From an uncultured Gluconobacter sp. (GTDB taxonomy: Bacteria > Pseudomonadota > Alphaproteobacteria > Acetobacterales > Acetobacteraceae), in the NCBI GenBank assembly GCA_937880175.1, contig CALFLO010000158.1, positions 1 to 11,932 of the forward strand: a stretch of 11,932 nt of DNA. The letters are read 5' to 3'. Below, in pieces: positions 1-7,141 of this stretch (position 1 is the first letter of the stretch; each line of letters begins with the position of its first letter). The notes beneath the pieces are model-generated. The model saw nothing but the letters and a program-made list of their open reading frames with translations. It was not told where the DNA came from and did not search any database. Both the position numbers and the translations under genes were made by a program.

Positions 1-53
1 CCGGCGCCCATCTGTACCGGGCGCTGGGCGGGGGCTGGACGCAGAAATCCTGA
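1..53 (+). CDS. C-terminal end of an RND-type outer-membrane efflux protein (partial)
   Basis: Only the last 16 codons and a TGA stop (51-53) are in the window. Frame 3 reads GAHLYRALGGGWTQKS. The ending LYRALGGGW is typical of NodT/OprM-type outer-membrane channel lipoproteins, which form the exit duct of tripartite RND drug or metal efflux pumps. The call rests on this short tail alone; the rest of the gene, and any inner-membrane pump genes, would lie to the left of the window. The gene converges on the nuclease gene with only 24 bases between the two stop codons, and I see no hairpin terminator in that gap. Confidence 0.6.
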   Translation, partial: GAHLYRALGGGWTQKS

Positions 54-77
54 CGTCCAGCCATCTCGGAGCCGTTC

Positions 78-980
78 TCAGCCGCCGTTCAGGGCGGTGT
101 TGAGGACGGCCGCCAGACGCACGCCCGCCTGCTCCAGACGCAGCTCCATGATCGGCCATGTCAGTTCGGTATAGGCCTTGCCGACATCCGCGCCCTTGTT
201 GGCCGGAAGCGCGCCATAAGCCACGCTGCGGGCGAGTGAATGGCTTTCATCGGCCCAGTCGACGGTCGCGTTGTAAACATCGCCGCCGTCCAGATCCTGC
301 ACCCAGTATTTGGTCTCATCCGGCGTGATCAGGGCGCCCAGACGGTCGGCTTCCTGCTTCGCGCGGGCCGCATCAATGCTGTAAAACGGGCCGACATGCA
401 GGTCCGCCTCATGGTCGATCACGCCTTCATCCCACAGGGAATGCAGGTTCATGTGACCATTGGCGTTGTTGCCGAAATAGGTCAGGCGGATCGCATTGCC
501 CCCCATGTCCTTGTTCCGCTCGGCGGCGTGCAGCGGCTGGTGAATGTCGCCCATCAGATGGACGACCCATTTCAGGGCCACCAGACGCTCCTGCGAGGAG
601 GCATGCGTGTCGGCGAGGATCTTGATTTCCTCGGGCAGTTTTTCAACGACGCAGGCATGGTCGGGGCAGTCGCGGGCCTGATCGTAAGCCGGATGAGACA
701 CGTCGATATCAACGTAATGCCATTTCAACGTCTCGGGCGCCCCGCCCTTCTTCTTGGGCACATGGCCGATCGTGTCAGGCCAGGACGCGACCTGATCGAG
801 AGTCTGATGGTTCTCAAGCGCCAGCAGAGCTGTGGCAGCCTTCTGGGCCTGCGGCGTCAGGCGCTCCTGTGCGATATCTGCCACAATCGCATGACCATAA
901 GGGCCCCAGGCAAAAGCACTGGACGAAAAAACAAGAGAGCCGGCCCCGATCAGGGACGCACAAAGAAGACGAAAATGCAT
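78..980 (-). CDS. Secreted S1/P1-type zinc-dependent nuclease
   Basis: This is a 300-residue protein of the S1/P1 nuclease family, which cleaves single-stranded DNA/RNA and removes 3'-phosphates using three zinc ions. I place the start at the ATG at 980, preceded by AGG with five bases of spacing; the frame also opens at an upstream TTG (998), which is less likely. Residues 1-24 form a signal peptide ending SSAFA, so the mature protein begins WGPYGH, and this N-terminal Trp is itself a zinc ligand in the family. The other expected ligands are visible: His30, Asp69 (SWPDT), His88 (WHYVD), His141 and Asp145 (HLMGD), His151 (QPLHA), His180 and Asp184 (NLHSLWDE). The set is complete and the length is normal, so an active periplasmic or exported enzyme is expected, probably scavenging nucleic acid for phosphate or nucleosides. 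No partner gene adjoins it. Family assignment is firm; substrate preference is unknown. Confidence 0.93.
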   Translation of the reverse strand: MHFRLLCASLIGAGSLVFSSSAFAWGPYGHAIVADIAQERLTPQAQKAATALLALENHQTLDQVASWPDTIGHVPKKKGGAPETLKWHYVDIDVSHPAYDQARDCPDHACVVEKLPEEIKILADTHASSQERLVALKWVVHLMGDIHQPLHAAERNKDMGGNAIRLTYFGNNANGHMNLHSLWDEGVIDHEADLHVGPFYSIDAARAKQEADRLGALITPDETKYWVQDLDGGDVYNATVDWADESHSLARSVAYGALPANKGADVGKAYTELTWPIMELRLEQAGVRLAAVLNTALNGG

Positions 981-1404
981 GGAAACCTGACAGTTCAACT
1001 CTGAAATTGATGCTGCCCGAGTTTCTCACCGTTCCGGGAGCACGACAAGGCATTCCGCTCCGGTGCGCGCAATGCTCTGTCCGCCTGTATTTCCGGGTTC
1101 CGGAAACAGTCCTCTCGCATACCTCTGTCCCGAGAAGCGGAAATAACCCGCGCAGTCTGCGGCCAGTCCGCCCCCTCTCCGGAAAAAGCGGATTTACCGG
1201 CGTGGGTTCATTGCGGACAAAACTCTTACAAAACAACTCGCACAAAAACCAACTAATTCAAACAGTATGTCATAAAATTTACCGTCACGGATACTCTATT
1301 CTTATTGCCGTTGTTGTTTTCAAAAAATACGATCCCCAGAAGAAAATAATAAAAAGAGATCCATTTCTAATTATCACTTAATTTTTATTTTGGAGCCTTC
1401 CTGG
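981..1404. other. Intergenic region between divergent nuclease and lactate permease genes
   Basis: This region holds no convincing gene. The half next to the nuclease (to about 1200) is GC-rich and includes the palindrome TTTCCGG-GTT-CCGGAAA at 1090-1106 and the short dyad CGCAG-T-CTGCG at 1151-1161. The half next to the permease (about 1210-1400) is markedly AT-rich, with repeated A-tracts, a candidate promoter at 1305-1333 and the permease ribosome binding site at 1392-1395. Since the flanking genes diverge, both promoters should lie here. Open frames crossing it show no recognisable domain and change composition abruptly, so I treat them as chance. Confidence 0.7.
1305..1333 (+). promoter_or_regulatory. 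Candidate sigma-70 promoter of the lactate permease gene
   Basis: TTGCCG at 1305-1310 and TACGAT at 1328-1333 are separated by exactly 17 bases. Each hexamer matches the consensus at four of six positions. The site lies in the AT-rich stretch, with A-tracts upstream, and would start transcription near 1340, giving a leader of about 65 bases before the ATG at 1405. This is pattern matching only. Confidence 0.4.
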
Positions 1405-3051
1405 ATGTCATCCTGGGCACAAGTCTACGATCCCGTAGGGAATATCTGGATTTCCGGTGCGGTCGCTCTGCTCCCGATCCTGTTTTTCTTCTTTGCGCTG
1501 CTCTGCCTGCATATGAAGGGACATATCGCCTGTACGATTACGGTTGGAATTACCTTTGCGCTGGCCGTCGCGTTTTATGGCATGCCAGTCGTCATGGCCG
1601 TGGCAGCCGGTCTTTACGGATTTGCCTACGGCTTATGGCCCATTTCATGGATCATCATCGGGGCGGTCTTTCTCTACAAGGTATCCGTCCGGACTGGTCA
1701 GTTCGATATCATCCGTCACTCTATTTCGACAGTTTCGGAAGACCAGCGCATCCAGCTTCTTCTCGTCGCCTTCGCGTTCGGGGCGTTTCTGGAAGGCGCT
1801 GCGGGCTTTGGAGCGCCCGTAGCCATCACAACAGCCCTGCTCGTGGGCCTCGGCTTTCCGCCGATCTATGCGGCCGGGTTGTGTCTGATCGCCAATGCGG
1901 CGCCGGGTGCATTCGGCGCGATGGGTATTCCTGTCATCGTGGGCGCACAGGTGATCGGGGCGGAACCTTATGGTGTCGGCCGGCTGGTCGTGATGCAGCT
2001 GATCGCAATCGGCGTTATCATTCCGTTCTGGCTGGTTGGCGTGGTGGACGGATTAAGGGGCATCCGTGAGACATGGCCCGTCATTCTGGTCACGGGGGCG
2101 ACTTTTGCCATCACGCAGACCTTGACGGCACTGCTGATCGGGCCGGAACTTCCTGACATCATCGCGCCTCTGGCCACGATGGTGGCGATCCCGGTCTTCC
2201 TGCGGATCTGGAAGCCAAGCCGGATTTTCCGCTTCGACACAGGTGACACACCCGCCGACGCCATCGTTGAAACAGCGTCCTATACGGGGCCGCAGATCCT
2301 GCGCGCCTGGTCTCCTTTCATCATCCTGACGGCTTTCGTCGCTGTCTGGAGCATCAAACCTTTCAAGGCGCTTTTTGCCTCTGGTGGACCACTGGACTGG
2401 ACGGTGCTCGTCATCCGCTTCCCCGGACTGCACAACCTCGTCCTGAAAACGGCACCGATTGTTCCGAGCCCCACACCTTATGCCGCGATCCTCAAGGTAG
2501 ATTTTATCTCTTCAGTCGGCACGGCCATCCTTTTGGCAGGGGTAATGTCAGTCCTGTTCCTGAAAATGCGCCCCAAGGATGCCCTCACGACATTCGGCGA
2601 CACCTTGCGCGAACTGAAAACACCAATCTACGCCATTGGAATGGTGCTGGCCTTTGCGTTTCTGGCCAATTATTCCGGGCTGTCCACGACGCTGGCCCTC
2701 GTTCTGGCCATGACCAAGGGGGCGTTCACGTTCTTTGCACCACTCCTCGGTTGGCTCGGGGTTTTCCTGACGGGCTCCGATACGTCTTCCAATGCGCTAT
2801 TCGGGGGACTTCAGGCCGCCACCGGGCGTCAGATCGGGGTCAGTGGAGAGCTTCTGGTCGCCGCCAACACCGTTGGCGGGGCGGTCGGAAAGATGATCTC
2901 GCCCCAATCGATCGCCGTAGCGTCTGCAGCCGTTGGGCTGGTGGGACAGGAAGGGGCCCTGCTCAGCTTCACGCTGAAATGCAGCATCGTTCTGGCAGTT
3001 CTGGTCGGACTGATAACGACAGCGCTGGTCTTCATGGGAGTGGGCACATAG
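1405..3051 (+). CDS. lldP: L-lactate permease (LctP family)
   Basis: This is a 548-residue, highly hydrophobic inner-membrane protein of the LctP lactate permease family, which imports L- or D-lactate (and glycolate in E. coli) with protons. The start is the ATG at 1405, preceded by GGAG at 1392-1395; a TTG at 1390 is in frame but overlaps that site. The N-terminus SSWAQVYDPVGNIW is typical of the family. Two strongly conserved stretches are present: EGAAGFGAPVAI (about residues 130-141), leading into an alanine/glycine-rich helix, and GSDTSSNALF (about 457-466). Length is close to that of E. coli LldP (551), so the gene appears intact. No lactate dehydrogenase gene is in the window; a membrane lactate oxidase elsewhere would use the substrate. 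The gene is monocistronic here, with its own promoter candidate and strong terminator. Substrate range (lactate versus glycolate) cannot be read from the sequence. Confidence 0.94.
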   Translation: MSSWAQVYDPVGNIWISGAVALLPILFFFFALLCLHMKGHIACTITVGITFALAVAFYGMPVVMAVAAGLYGFAYGLWPISWIIIGAVFLYKVSVRTGQFDIIRHSISTVSEDQRIQLLLVAFAFGAFLEGAAGFGAPVAITTALLVGLGFPPIYAAGLCLIANAAPGAFGAMGIPVIVGAQVIGAEPYGVGRLVVMQLIAIGVIIPFWLVGVVDGLRGIRETWPVILVTGATFAITQTLTALLIGPELPDIIAPLATMVAIPVFLRIWKPSRIFRFDTGDTPADAIVETASYTGPQILRAWSPFIILTAFVAVWSIKPFKALFASGGPLDWTVLVIRFPGLHNLVLKTAPIVPSPTPYAAILKVDFISSVGTAILLAGVMSVLFLKMRPKDALTTFGDTLRELKTPIYAIGMVLAFAFLANYSGLSTTLALVLAMTKGAFTFFAPLLGWLGVFLTGSDTSSNALFGGLQAATGRQIGVSGELLVAANTVGGAVGKMISPQSIAVASAAVGLVGQEGALLSFTLKCSIVLAVLVGLITTALVFMGVGT

Positions 3052-3078
3052 CCCTTTGACTTCTGGCAGTACGATCAT

Positions 3079-3114
3079 GGGGCGCAGGGTCGTATCTGCG
3101 CCCCTTTTCTTTTT
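3079..3114 (+). terminator. Rho-independent terminator after lldP
   Basis: GGGGCGCAG (3079-3087) pairs perfectly with CTGCGCCCC (3096-3104) around an eight-base loop, followed directly by TTTTCTTTTT. It lies 28 bases after the permease stop and should separate that gene from the dehydrogenase operon. Confidence 0.93.
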
Positions 3115-3475
3115 CAGGACCTTAAAAGTCCTCTATTTGTCCTTTGAAACCCAAAGTTGCGAAACATTCGCAATACCGAAAAGAATTGAAATCGGGACGA
3201 TCTGACGATTCTGTCCAATTCACGACAAAGAAACGCAGTAAAGTGCGTCCGGTATCTTTGGAAATCCTCGGAAACCATAATAAGACAACCGGCGTTTCCG
3301 TATGTTGTCCTTCCAGCCAACACTCTGCCGACTTGCCATTTTGTAGGATTATTTCCGGATAATTGGCCGTTCACGGTTGCATGATCACGCCGTCTCTGTA
3401 GGCTGCGGACCTCTGAAGGTGGCGTGGATCACGGTCCTGTCATCAGTCTCGAGTGTATGCGAAGAGTGATCCTAC
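3115..3475. other. Upstream region of the FAD dehydrogenase operon
   Basis: About 360 bases between the lldP terminator and sldS hold no gene I can support. The first 250 are more AT-rich than the flanking genes. The region must contain the operon promoter, but I could not find a well-spaced -35/-10 pair. It contains the palindrome at 3157-3173, a looser dyad ACGCA-N6-TGCGT (3233-3248), and GACAAC-N14-GTTGTC (3284-3309). A purine-rich GAAGAG sits about ten bases before the ATG at 3476. The leader is long enough for regulation at a distance or a 5' untranslated element, though I see no known riboswitch. Confidence 0.6.
3157..3173. promoter_or_regulatory. Candidate operator palindrome
   Basis: TTGCGAA-ACA-TTCGCAA is a perfect 7-3-7 inverted repeat in the AT-rich leader upstream of sldS. 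It is followed by no T-tract, so a terminator is unlikely, and its geometry suits a dimeric DNA-binding regulator. No regulator gene is in the window, so the factor is unknown. Confidence 0.45.
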
Positions 3476-4093
3476 ATGACGAAAGATCGTCACTGCCCTC
3501 TTGTTGACCTCCATGTTTCCTCCCCCAATGCCATGCGCCTGAACCGGCTGATGCGGATGTCGCGTCGCGATACGCTGATGACGGGCATGGCTGGCATGGG
3601 CGTTATGGCGGCTGGAAGTGTCGTGGCCGCGGAGCCTTCAAGCGGCGGCGACCCTGAACTTGAACGCTTCATGAAGCTCTCCTCGCGCCTCACGGACCGC
3701 CCTTCCCTCGACCCGCGGATCGGCAAGGCGCTGTATGAGCGCATTCTTCAGTCTGGCCCCGAGCGCAAGGCCCAGCTTTCAAAGCTGGCTGACCTTCTGG
3801 ATGGCGGGACTTACGAAAATGCGTCCGCGTTCGCCAAAGCGGTCGAACAGGCCGACCCGGCACTCAAGGACGTTATCCATGACCTCATGACCGGCTGGTA
3901 TCGCGGCGTCGCGGACGGCAAGGTCGTGGTCTATCGCTCCGCGCTGATGTTCGACGTCACCAAGGACGCCATCTACCCCAAGACCTATGCCGCAGGCGGC
4001 CCGTTCTACTGGACGACACAGCCCCCTGAAGTCGACAAGCCGACCGGCGCCCCTGCGCTGTCGCCATCGAAGTTCGACGTGGAACCTACCTGA
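3476..4093 (+). CDS. sldS: FAD-dependent D-sorbitol dehydrogenase-type complex, small subunit (Tat-exported)
   Basis: This 205-residue protein matches the small subunit of acetic-acid-bacterial FAD dehydrogenase complexes (Pfam FAD-SLDH family). The subunit has no cofactor; it helps the catalytic subunit mature and carries it across the membrane. A twin-arginine signal is visible: SRRDTLM at residues 29-35, a hydrophobic stretch to about 50, and a cleavage site near VAA-EP (after residue 52). The mature part would be about 153 residues, near 17 kDa, the size known for this subunit in the sorbitol enzyme. Start choice is uncertain: ATG 3476 has a weak GAAGAG upstream and gives a long n-region, while ATG 3533 (MRLNRLMRMSRRD) would give a more usual Tat signal but lacks a visible ribosome binding site. 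It is the first gene of the operon, 20 bases before the FAD subunit. Sorbitol as substrate is inferred from family resemblance; related complexes oxidise fructose, gluconate or 2-ketogluconate. Confidence 0.85.
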   Translation: MTKDRHCPLVDLHVSSPNAMRLNRLMRMSRRDTLMTGMAGMGVMAAGSVVAAEPSSGGDPELERFMKLSSRLTDRPSLDPRIGKALYERILQSGPERKAQLSKLADLLDGGTYENASAFAKAVEQADPALKDVIHDLMTGWYRGVADGKVVVYRSALMFDVTKDAIYPKTYAAGGPFYWTTQPPEVDKPTGAPALSPSKFDVEPT

Positions 4094-4113
4094 GAGCGGG
4101 AACAGCATCTCCT

Positions 4114-5751
4114 ATGTCTTCTGATCAGAATCTCTCCGCCGATGTCGTGATCGTCGGATCCGGCGTGGCTGGCAGTTCCATTGCGAACGAACTGGCGCGC
4201 GCTGGCATTTCCGTCATCGTGCTGGAAGCCGGACCGCGTGTGGACCGGCAGCATTTCGTCGATAATTTCCGCAATCTGGAAAACAAGCCCTCCTATCAGG
4301 GCCCCTTCCCGTCCACGCCCTGGGCCGAGCATCCGCCCAACCAGATTACGCCGAACAAATACCTGCATACGAGTGGCCCGAACGCGGAAGCCTATCAGCA
4401 GGTTTATCTGCGGATGATGGGTGGCACGACCTGGCACTGGGCCGGCTGTGCGTGGCGTTATCTTCCGTCCGATTTCGAGCTCAAAACCCGCTATGGGCAG
4501 GGTCGTGACTGGGCGCTGAAATACGACGACCTTGAGCCGTTCTATTATCAGGCCGAAGTCATGATGGGAGTGTGCGGTCCGGACCCGAAGGTCGAAGATC
4601 TGGGCTCACCGCGCCAGCAGCCCTATCCGATGGAAGCCCTGCCGATTTCCTACGCGGCGCAGCAGTTCCGCAAGCTCATCAGCGAAAAGACGCCATACCG
4701 CGTCGTGCATGAGCCGCAGGCCCGGAACACGAGGCCCTATGATGGCCGTCCGACCTGCGAAGGGCACAACAACTGCATGCCGATCTGCCCGATCGGGGCG
4801 ATGTATAACGGTGGATATTCCGTCTATCACGCCGAGGCGGCTGGCGCGAAGTTCATCCCGAACGCAGTCGTCTACAAGATCGAGCGGGACAGCGCGAACA
4901 AGAAGGTGACGGCCGTTCACTACTACGATCCGGACAAGGGATCGCACCGTGTGACGGGCAAGTACTTTGTGGTTGCCGCCCACTGCATCGAGACAGCCAA
5001 ACTCCTGCTGCTTTCGGCAGACGAGCAGAGCCCCGACGGTGTTGCCAACAGTTCGGGTCATGTCGGCCGGAACATGATGGACCATACGGGCGTGCAGGTG
5101 ACGTTCATCAGCGGCGACAAGGCCCTGTGGCCCGGACGTGGCCCGCTTGAGACCAACGTGATCGACAATTTCCGCGATGGTGACTGGCGGGGCGATCGTG
5201 GCGCGTATCTCGTGCACATGGTCGATGACAACCAGGTCGATTTTGCAACGCAGCTTGCGATTTCAAAGGGTTATGTCGGAAAGGATCTGGAAGATCAGAT
5301 CCGCTATCTGGCGTCCCACACGGTCCGTCTGTTCAGCCATAACGAGGCATTGCCCGATCCGGACAACCGCCTGACACTGAGCACCACGCACAAGGACGCG
5401 CTCGGAATTCCGCATCCGGATGTCTATTACAAGCTGCCGGAATATACCGTCCGCAGTTGCGAGCATACGCGCGGTCTGTTCAAGAACCTCATCGGCCTGA
5501 TGCATGGCACGGACGAGCAGTGGACGCCGGGTTACTTCCCGCAGGATCATCCCTCGGGCAGCACCATCATGGGTGTGGACCCCAAGGATTCCGTGGTGGA
5601 CGGCCATTGCCGGACGCATGACCACGAGAACCTGTTCATCGCGAGTTCGTCCGTGTTCTCCACGGTCGGAACCGGGAACATCACCCTTACCGTCGCAGCC
5701 CTTGCGCTTCGTGTTGCCGATACGCTGAAAAAAGAACTGCTCCATGCCTGA
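4114..5751 (+). CDS. sldL: FAD-dependent D-sorbitol dehydrogenase-type complex, large (GMC oxidoreductase) subunit
   Basis: This 545-residue subunit binds FAD and oxidises the polyol or sugar in the periplasm. It shows the N-terminal Rossmann motif VVIVGSGVAG (11-20) ending in LEAGPR (37-42), the GMC motif MGGTTWHWAG (102-111), and a C-terminal catalytic pair, His479 (DHPSGS) and Asn522 (GTGNIT). Cys215, Cys221 and Cys225 (CEGHNNCMPIC) correspond to the three cysteines that bind a [3Fe-4S] cluster in related FAD glucose and fructose dehydrogenases; the extra non-ligand cysteine of those enzymes is Glu216 here. It has no signal peptide, so it should be exported folded, riding on the Tat signal of the small subunit. 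The cytochrome gene overlaps its last eight bases, indicating translational coupling. Length and motifs are intact. The substrate is probably D-sorbitol (to L-sorbose), but gluconate, 2-ketogluconate or another polyol cannot be excluded from motifs. Confidence 0.9.
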   Translation: MSSDQNLSADVVIVGSGVAGSSIANELARAGISVIVLEAGPRVDRQHFVDNFRNLENKPSYQGPFPSTPWAEHPPNQITPNKYLHTSGPNAEAYQQVYLRMMGGTTWHWAGCAWRYLPSDFELKTRYGQGRDWALKYDDLEPFYYQAEVMMGVCGPDPKVEDLGSPRQQPYPMEALPISYAAQQFRKLISEKTPYRVVHEPQARNTRPYDGRPTCEGHNNCMPICPIGAMYNGGYSVYHAEAAGAKFIPNAVVYKIERDSANKKVTAVHYYDPDKGSHRVTGKYFVVAAHCIETAKLLLLSADEQSPDGVANSSGHVGRNMMDHTGVQVTFISGDKALWPGRGPLETNVIDNFRDGDWRGDRGAYLVHMVDDNQVDFATQLAISKGYVGKDLEDQIRYLASHTVRLFSHNEALPDPDNRLTLSTTHKDALGIPHPDVYYKLPEYTVRSCEHTRGLFKNLIGLMHGTDEQWTPGYFPQDHPSGSTIMGVDPKDSVVDGHCRTHDHENLFIASSSVFSTVGTGNITLTVAALALRVADTLKKELLHA

Positions 5752-7060
5752 TTTCAAAACCGTTTTCTGGTCTTTCCTTGTTGGTGGAACGGTTCTGAGC
5801 GGACTGTCTGCCCCTGCTGCGCGGGCTGCGGATGTGGATCAGGATGTCATGAACCGTGGCGCCTATCTCGCAACGGCTGCGGACTGCATCGCCTGTCACA
5901 CCAAGCCGGGTGGCACGCCGTTCGCCGGTGGACTGAAGATCGCAACGCCCATGGGCGACATCATTTCCACGAACATCACGCCGGACGCGGATCATGGCAT
6001 CGGGAAATATTCCGAGCATGACTTCGAGCAGGCGCTCCGCAAGGGTAAGCGCCGTGATGGGGAAAATCTGTATCCCGTCATGCCATATATCTCCTACGCG
6101 GGCATGACGGATCAGGACATTCACGCGCTGTATGTCTGGTTCATGAACGGGGTCAAACCCGTTGCGCAAACGCCGCCCGCAACCCAGCTCAGCTTTCCCA
6201 GCAACATCCGCCTGACACTGTCGGGATGGAACATGCTGGCAGGCAGCGAAAAGCAGGAAACCGGGGATTCCGCGACCTATGACAAGCTGCGGCGCGGCAA
6301 ATATCTTGCCACGGCGCTTGAGCATTGCGGGACATGTCATACACCCCGCAACGTGATGCTCATGGAAAAATCCGATGAGTTTCTGGCTGGAAGTCCGCTT
6401 TCAGGCTGGTATGCGCCCAACATCACACCGAGCAAGACCGGTGGGATCGGAGACTGGAGCGAAGATGATGTCGTCCAGTACCTGCACACGGGTCGGGTGA
6501 AAGGCAAAAGCCAGGCGGCCGGTCCAATGGGGGAGGCTGTCGAGCACAGCACGAGCCATCTGACGGATCCGGACCTGCATGCGCTGGCGGCGTTCCTGCT
6601 TCAGGTCAAACCGATGGACGACACGGCCGATCATCAGCCGCGTGACGGTTTCGGCAAGGCCAACGACATTCCCGATCTGCGCTCGGGTGAGCTGACGCGG
6701 ATCGACAACCTGTCCCACAAGGCCCCGGAAAACCTGTTCGATGCGAACTGTGCTGCCTGTCACGGGCAGAACGGTGCGGGAACCGTCGATCAGTATGCGC
6801 CGTCCCTGTATAAAAACTCCGTTGTCGGCGCGGGGCGTCCGGACAATCTGATCATGACGATCCTGCTGGGTGTGAACCGCAAGACGGCGGATGGTCATGC
6901 CAGCATGCCTGCTTTCGGAAGCACGTCGGATGTGCAGCGTCTGGACGACGAGGAAGTCGCGAGCCTTGTGAACTATGTCAGCAAGACATTCGGCAGCGGC
7001 ACCTACACCGTGACCGCCGATCAGGTCGCGCAGGTTCGCAAGGACCACACGCCGCACTGA
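5744..7060 (+). CDS. sldC: FAD-dependent D-sorbitol dehydrogenase-type complex, triheme cytochrome c subunit
   Basis: This 438-residue subunit takes electrons from the FAD subunit and delivers them to ubiquinone at the outer face of the inner membrane. A Sec signal peptide covers residues 1-28 (cleavage near ARA-AD). Three c-type heme sites are present: CIACH (48-52), CGTCH (195-199) and CAACH (336-340). Likely axial methionines are Met113 (YPVMPYISY), Met262 (GPMGEAV) and Met388 (ASMPAFG). This three-domain layout is shared by the cytochrome subunits of alcohol, gluconate, fructose and sorbitol dehydrogenases in acetic acid bacteria. The C-terminus is polar, with no membrane helix, so membrane contact must be peripheral or through amphipathic parts. 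The start ATG lies inside the end of the large-subunit gene, with only a weak AAGAA upstream, consistent with coupled translation. It is the last gene of the operon, with a strong terminator 24 bases on. Confidence 0.92.
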   Translation: MPDFKTVFWSFLVGGTVLSGLSAPAARAADVDQDVMNRGAYLATAADCIACHTKPGGTPFAGGLKIATPMGDIISTNITPDADHGIGKYSEHDFEQALRKGKRRDGENLYPVMPYISYAGMTDQDIHALYVWFMNGVKPVAQTPPATQLSFPSNIRLTLSGWNMLAGSEKQETGDSATYDKLRRGKYLATALEHCGTCHTPRNVMLMEKSDEFLAGSPLSGWYAPNITPSKTGGIGDWSEDDVVQYLHTGRVKGKSQAAGPMGEAVEHSTSHLTDPDLHALAAFLLQVKPMDDTADHQPRDGFGKANDIPDLRSGELTRIDNLSHKAPENLFDANCAACHGQNGAGTVDQYAPSLYKNSVVGAGRPDNLIMTILLGVNRKTADGHASMPAFGSTSDVQRLDDEEVASLVNYVSKTFGSGTYTVTADQVAQVRKDHTPH

Positions 7061-7083
7061 CGTCTGGCAGTCACGAAGGAGCA

Positions 7084-7128
7084 CATAAAAAAGGGGAGAT
7101 GGGCCTGATCCATCTCCCCTTTTTTATG
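7084..7128. terminator. Bidirectional rho-independent terminator
   Basis: CATAAAAAAGGGGAGATGG (7084-7102) is the exact reverse complement of CCATCTCCCCTTTTTTATG (7110-7128), with a seven-base loop. The GC-rich core is flanked by six A and six T residues, so it ends in a U-tract read from either strand. It lies between the convergent ends of sldC (+) and the small membrane protein gene (-) and should stop both. Confidence 0.93.
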
Positions 7129-7141
7129 TTTGCGCCAAAGC

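Noticed and set aside
240..1004. Long open frame on the plus strand opposite the nuclease gene
   Set aside because: It is antisense to a gene with a complete set of zinc ligands and shows no domain or plausible start context, so it is a shadow of GC-rich coding DNA.
869..1381. Open frame crossing the nuclease start and the intergenic region
   Set aside because: It overlaps the nuclease signal peptide antisense and then runs through AT-rich promoter DNA; the translation is basic and shows no recognisable pattern.
3114..3374. Overlapping open frames on both strands in the leader of the dehydrogenase operon
   Set aside because: The frames on the two strands (also 3144-3362) have no ribosome binding site, domain or coding-like composition, and one starts inside the lldP terminator tract.
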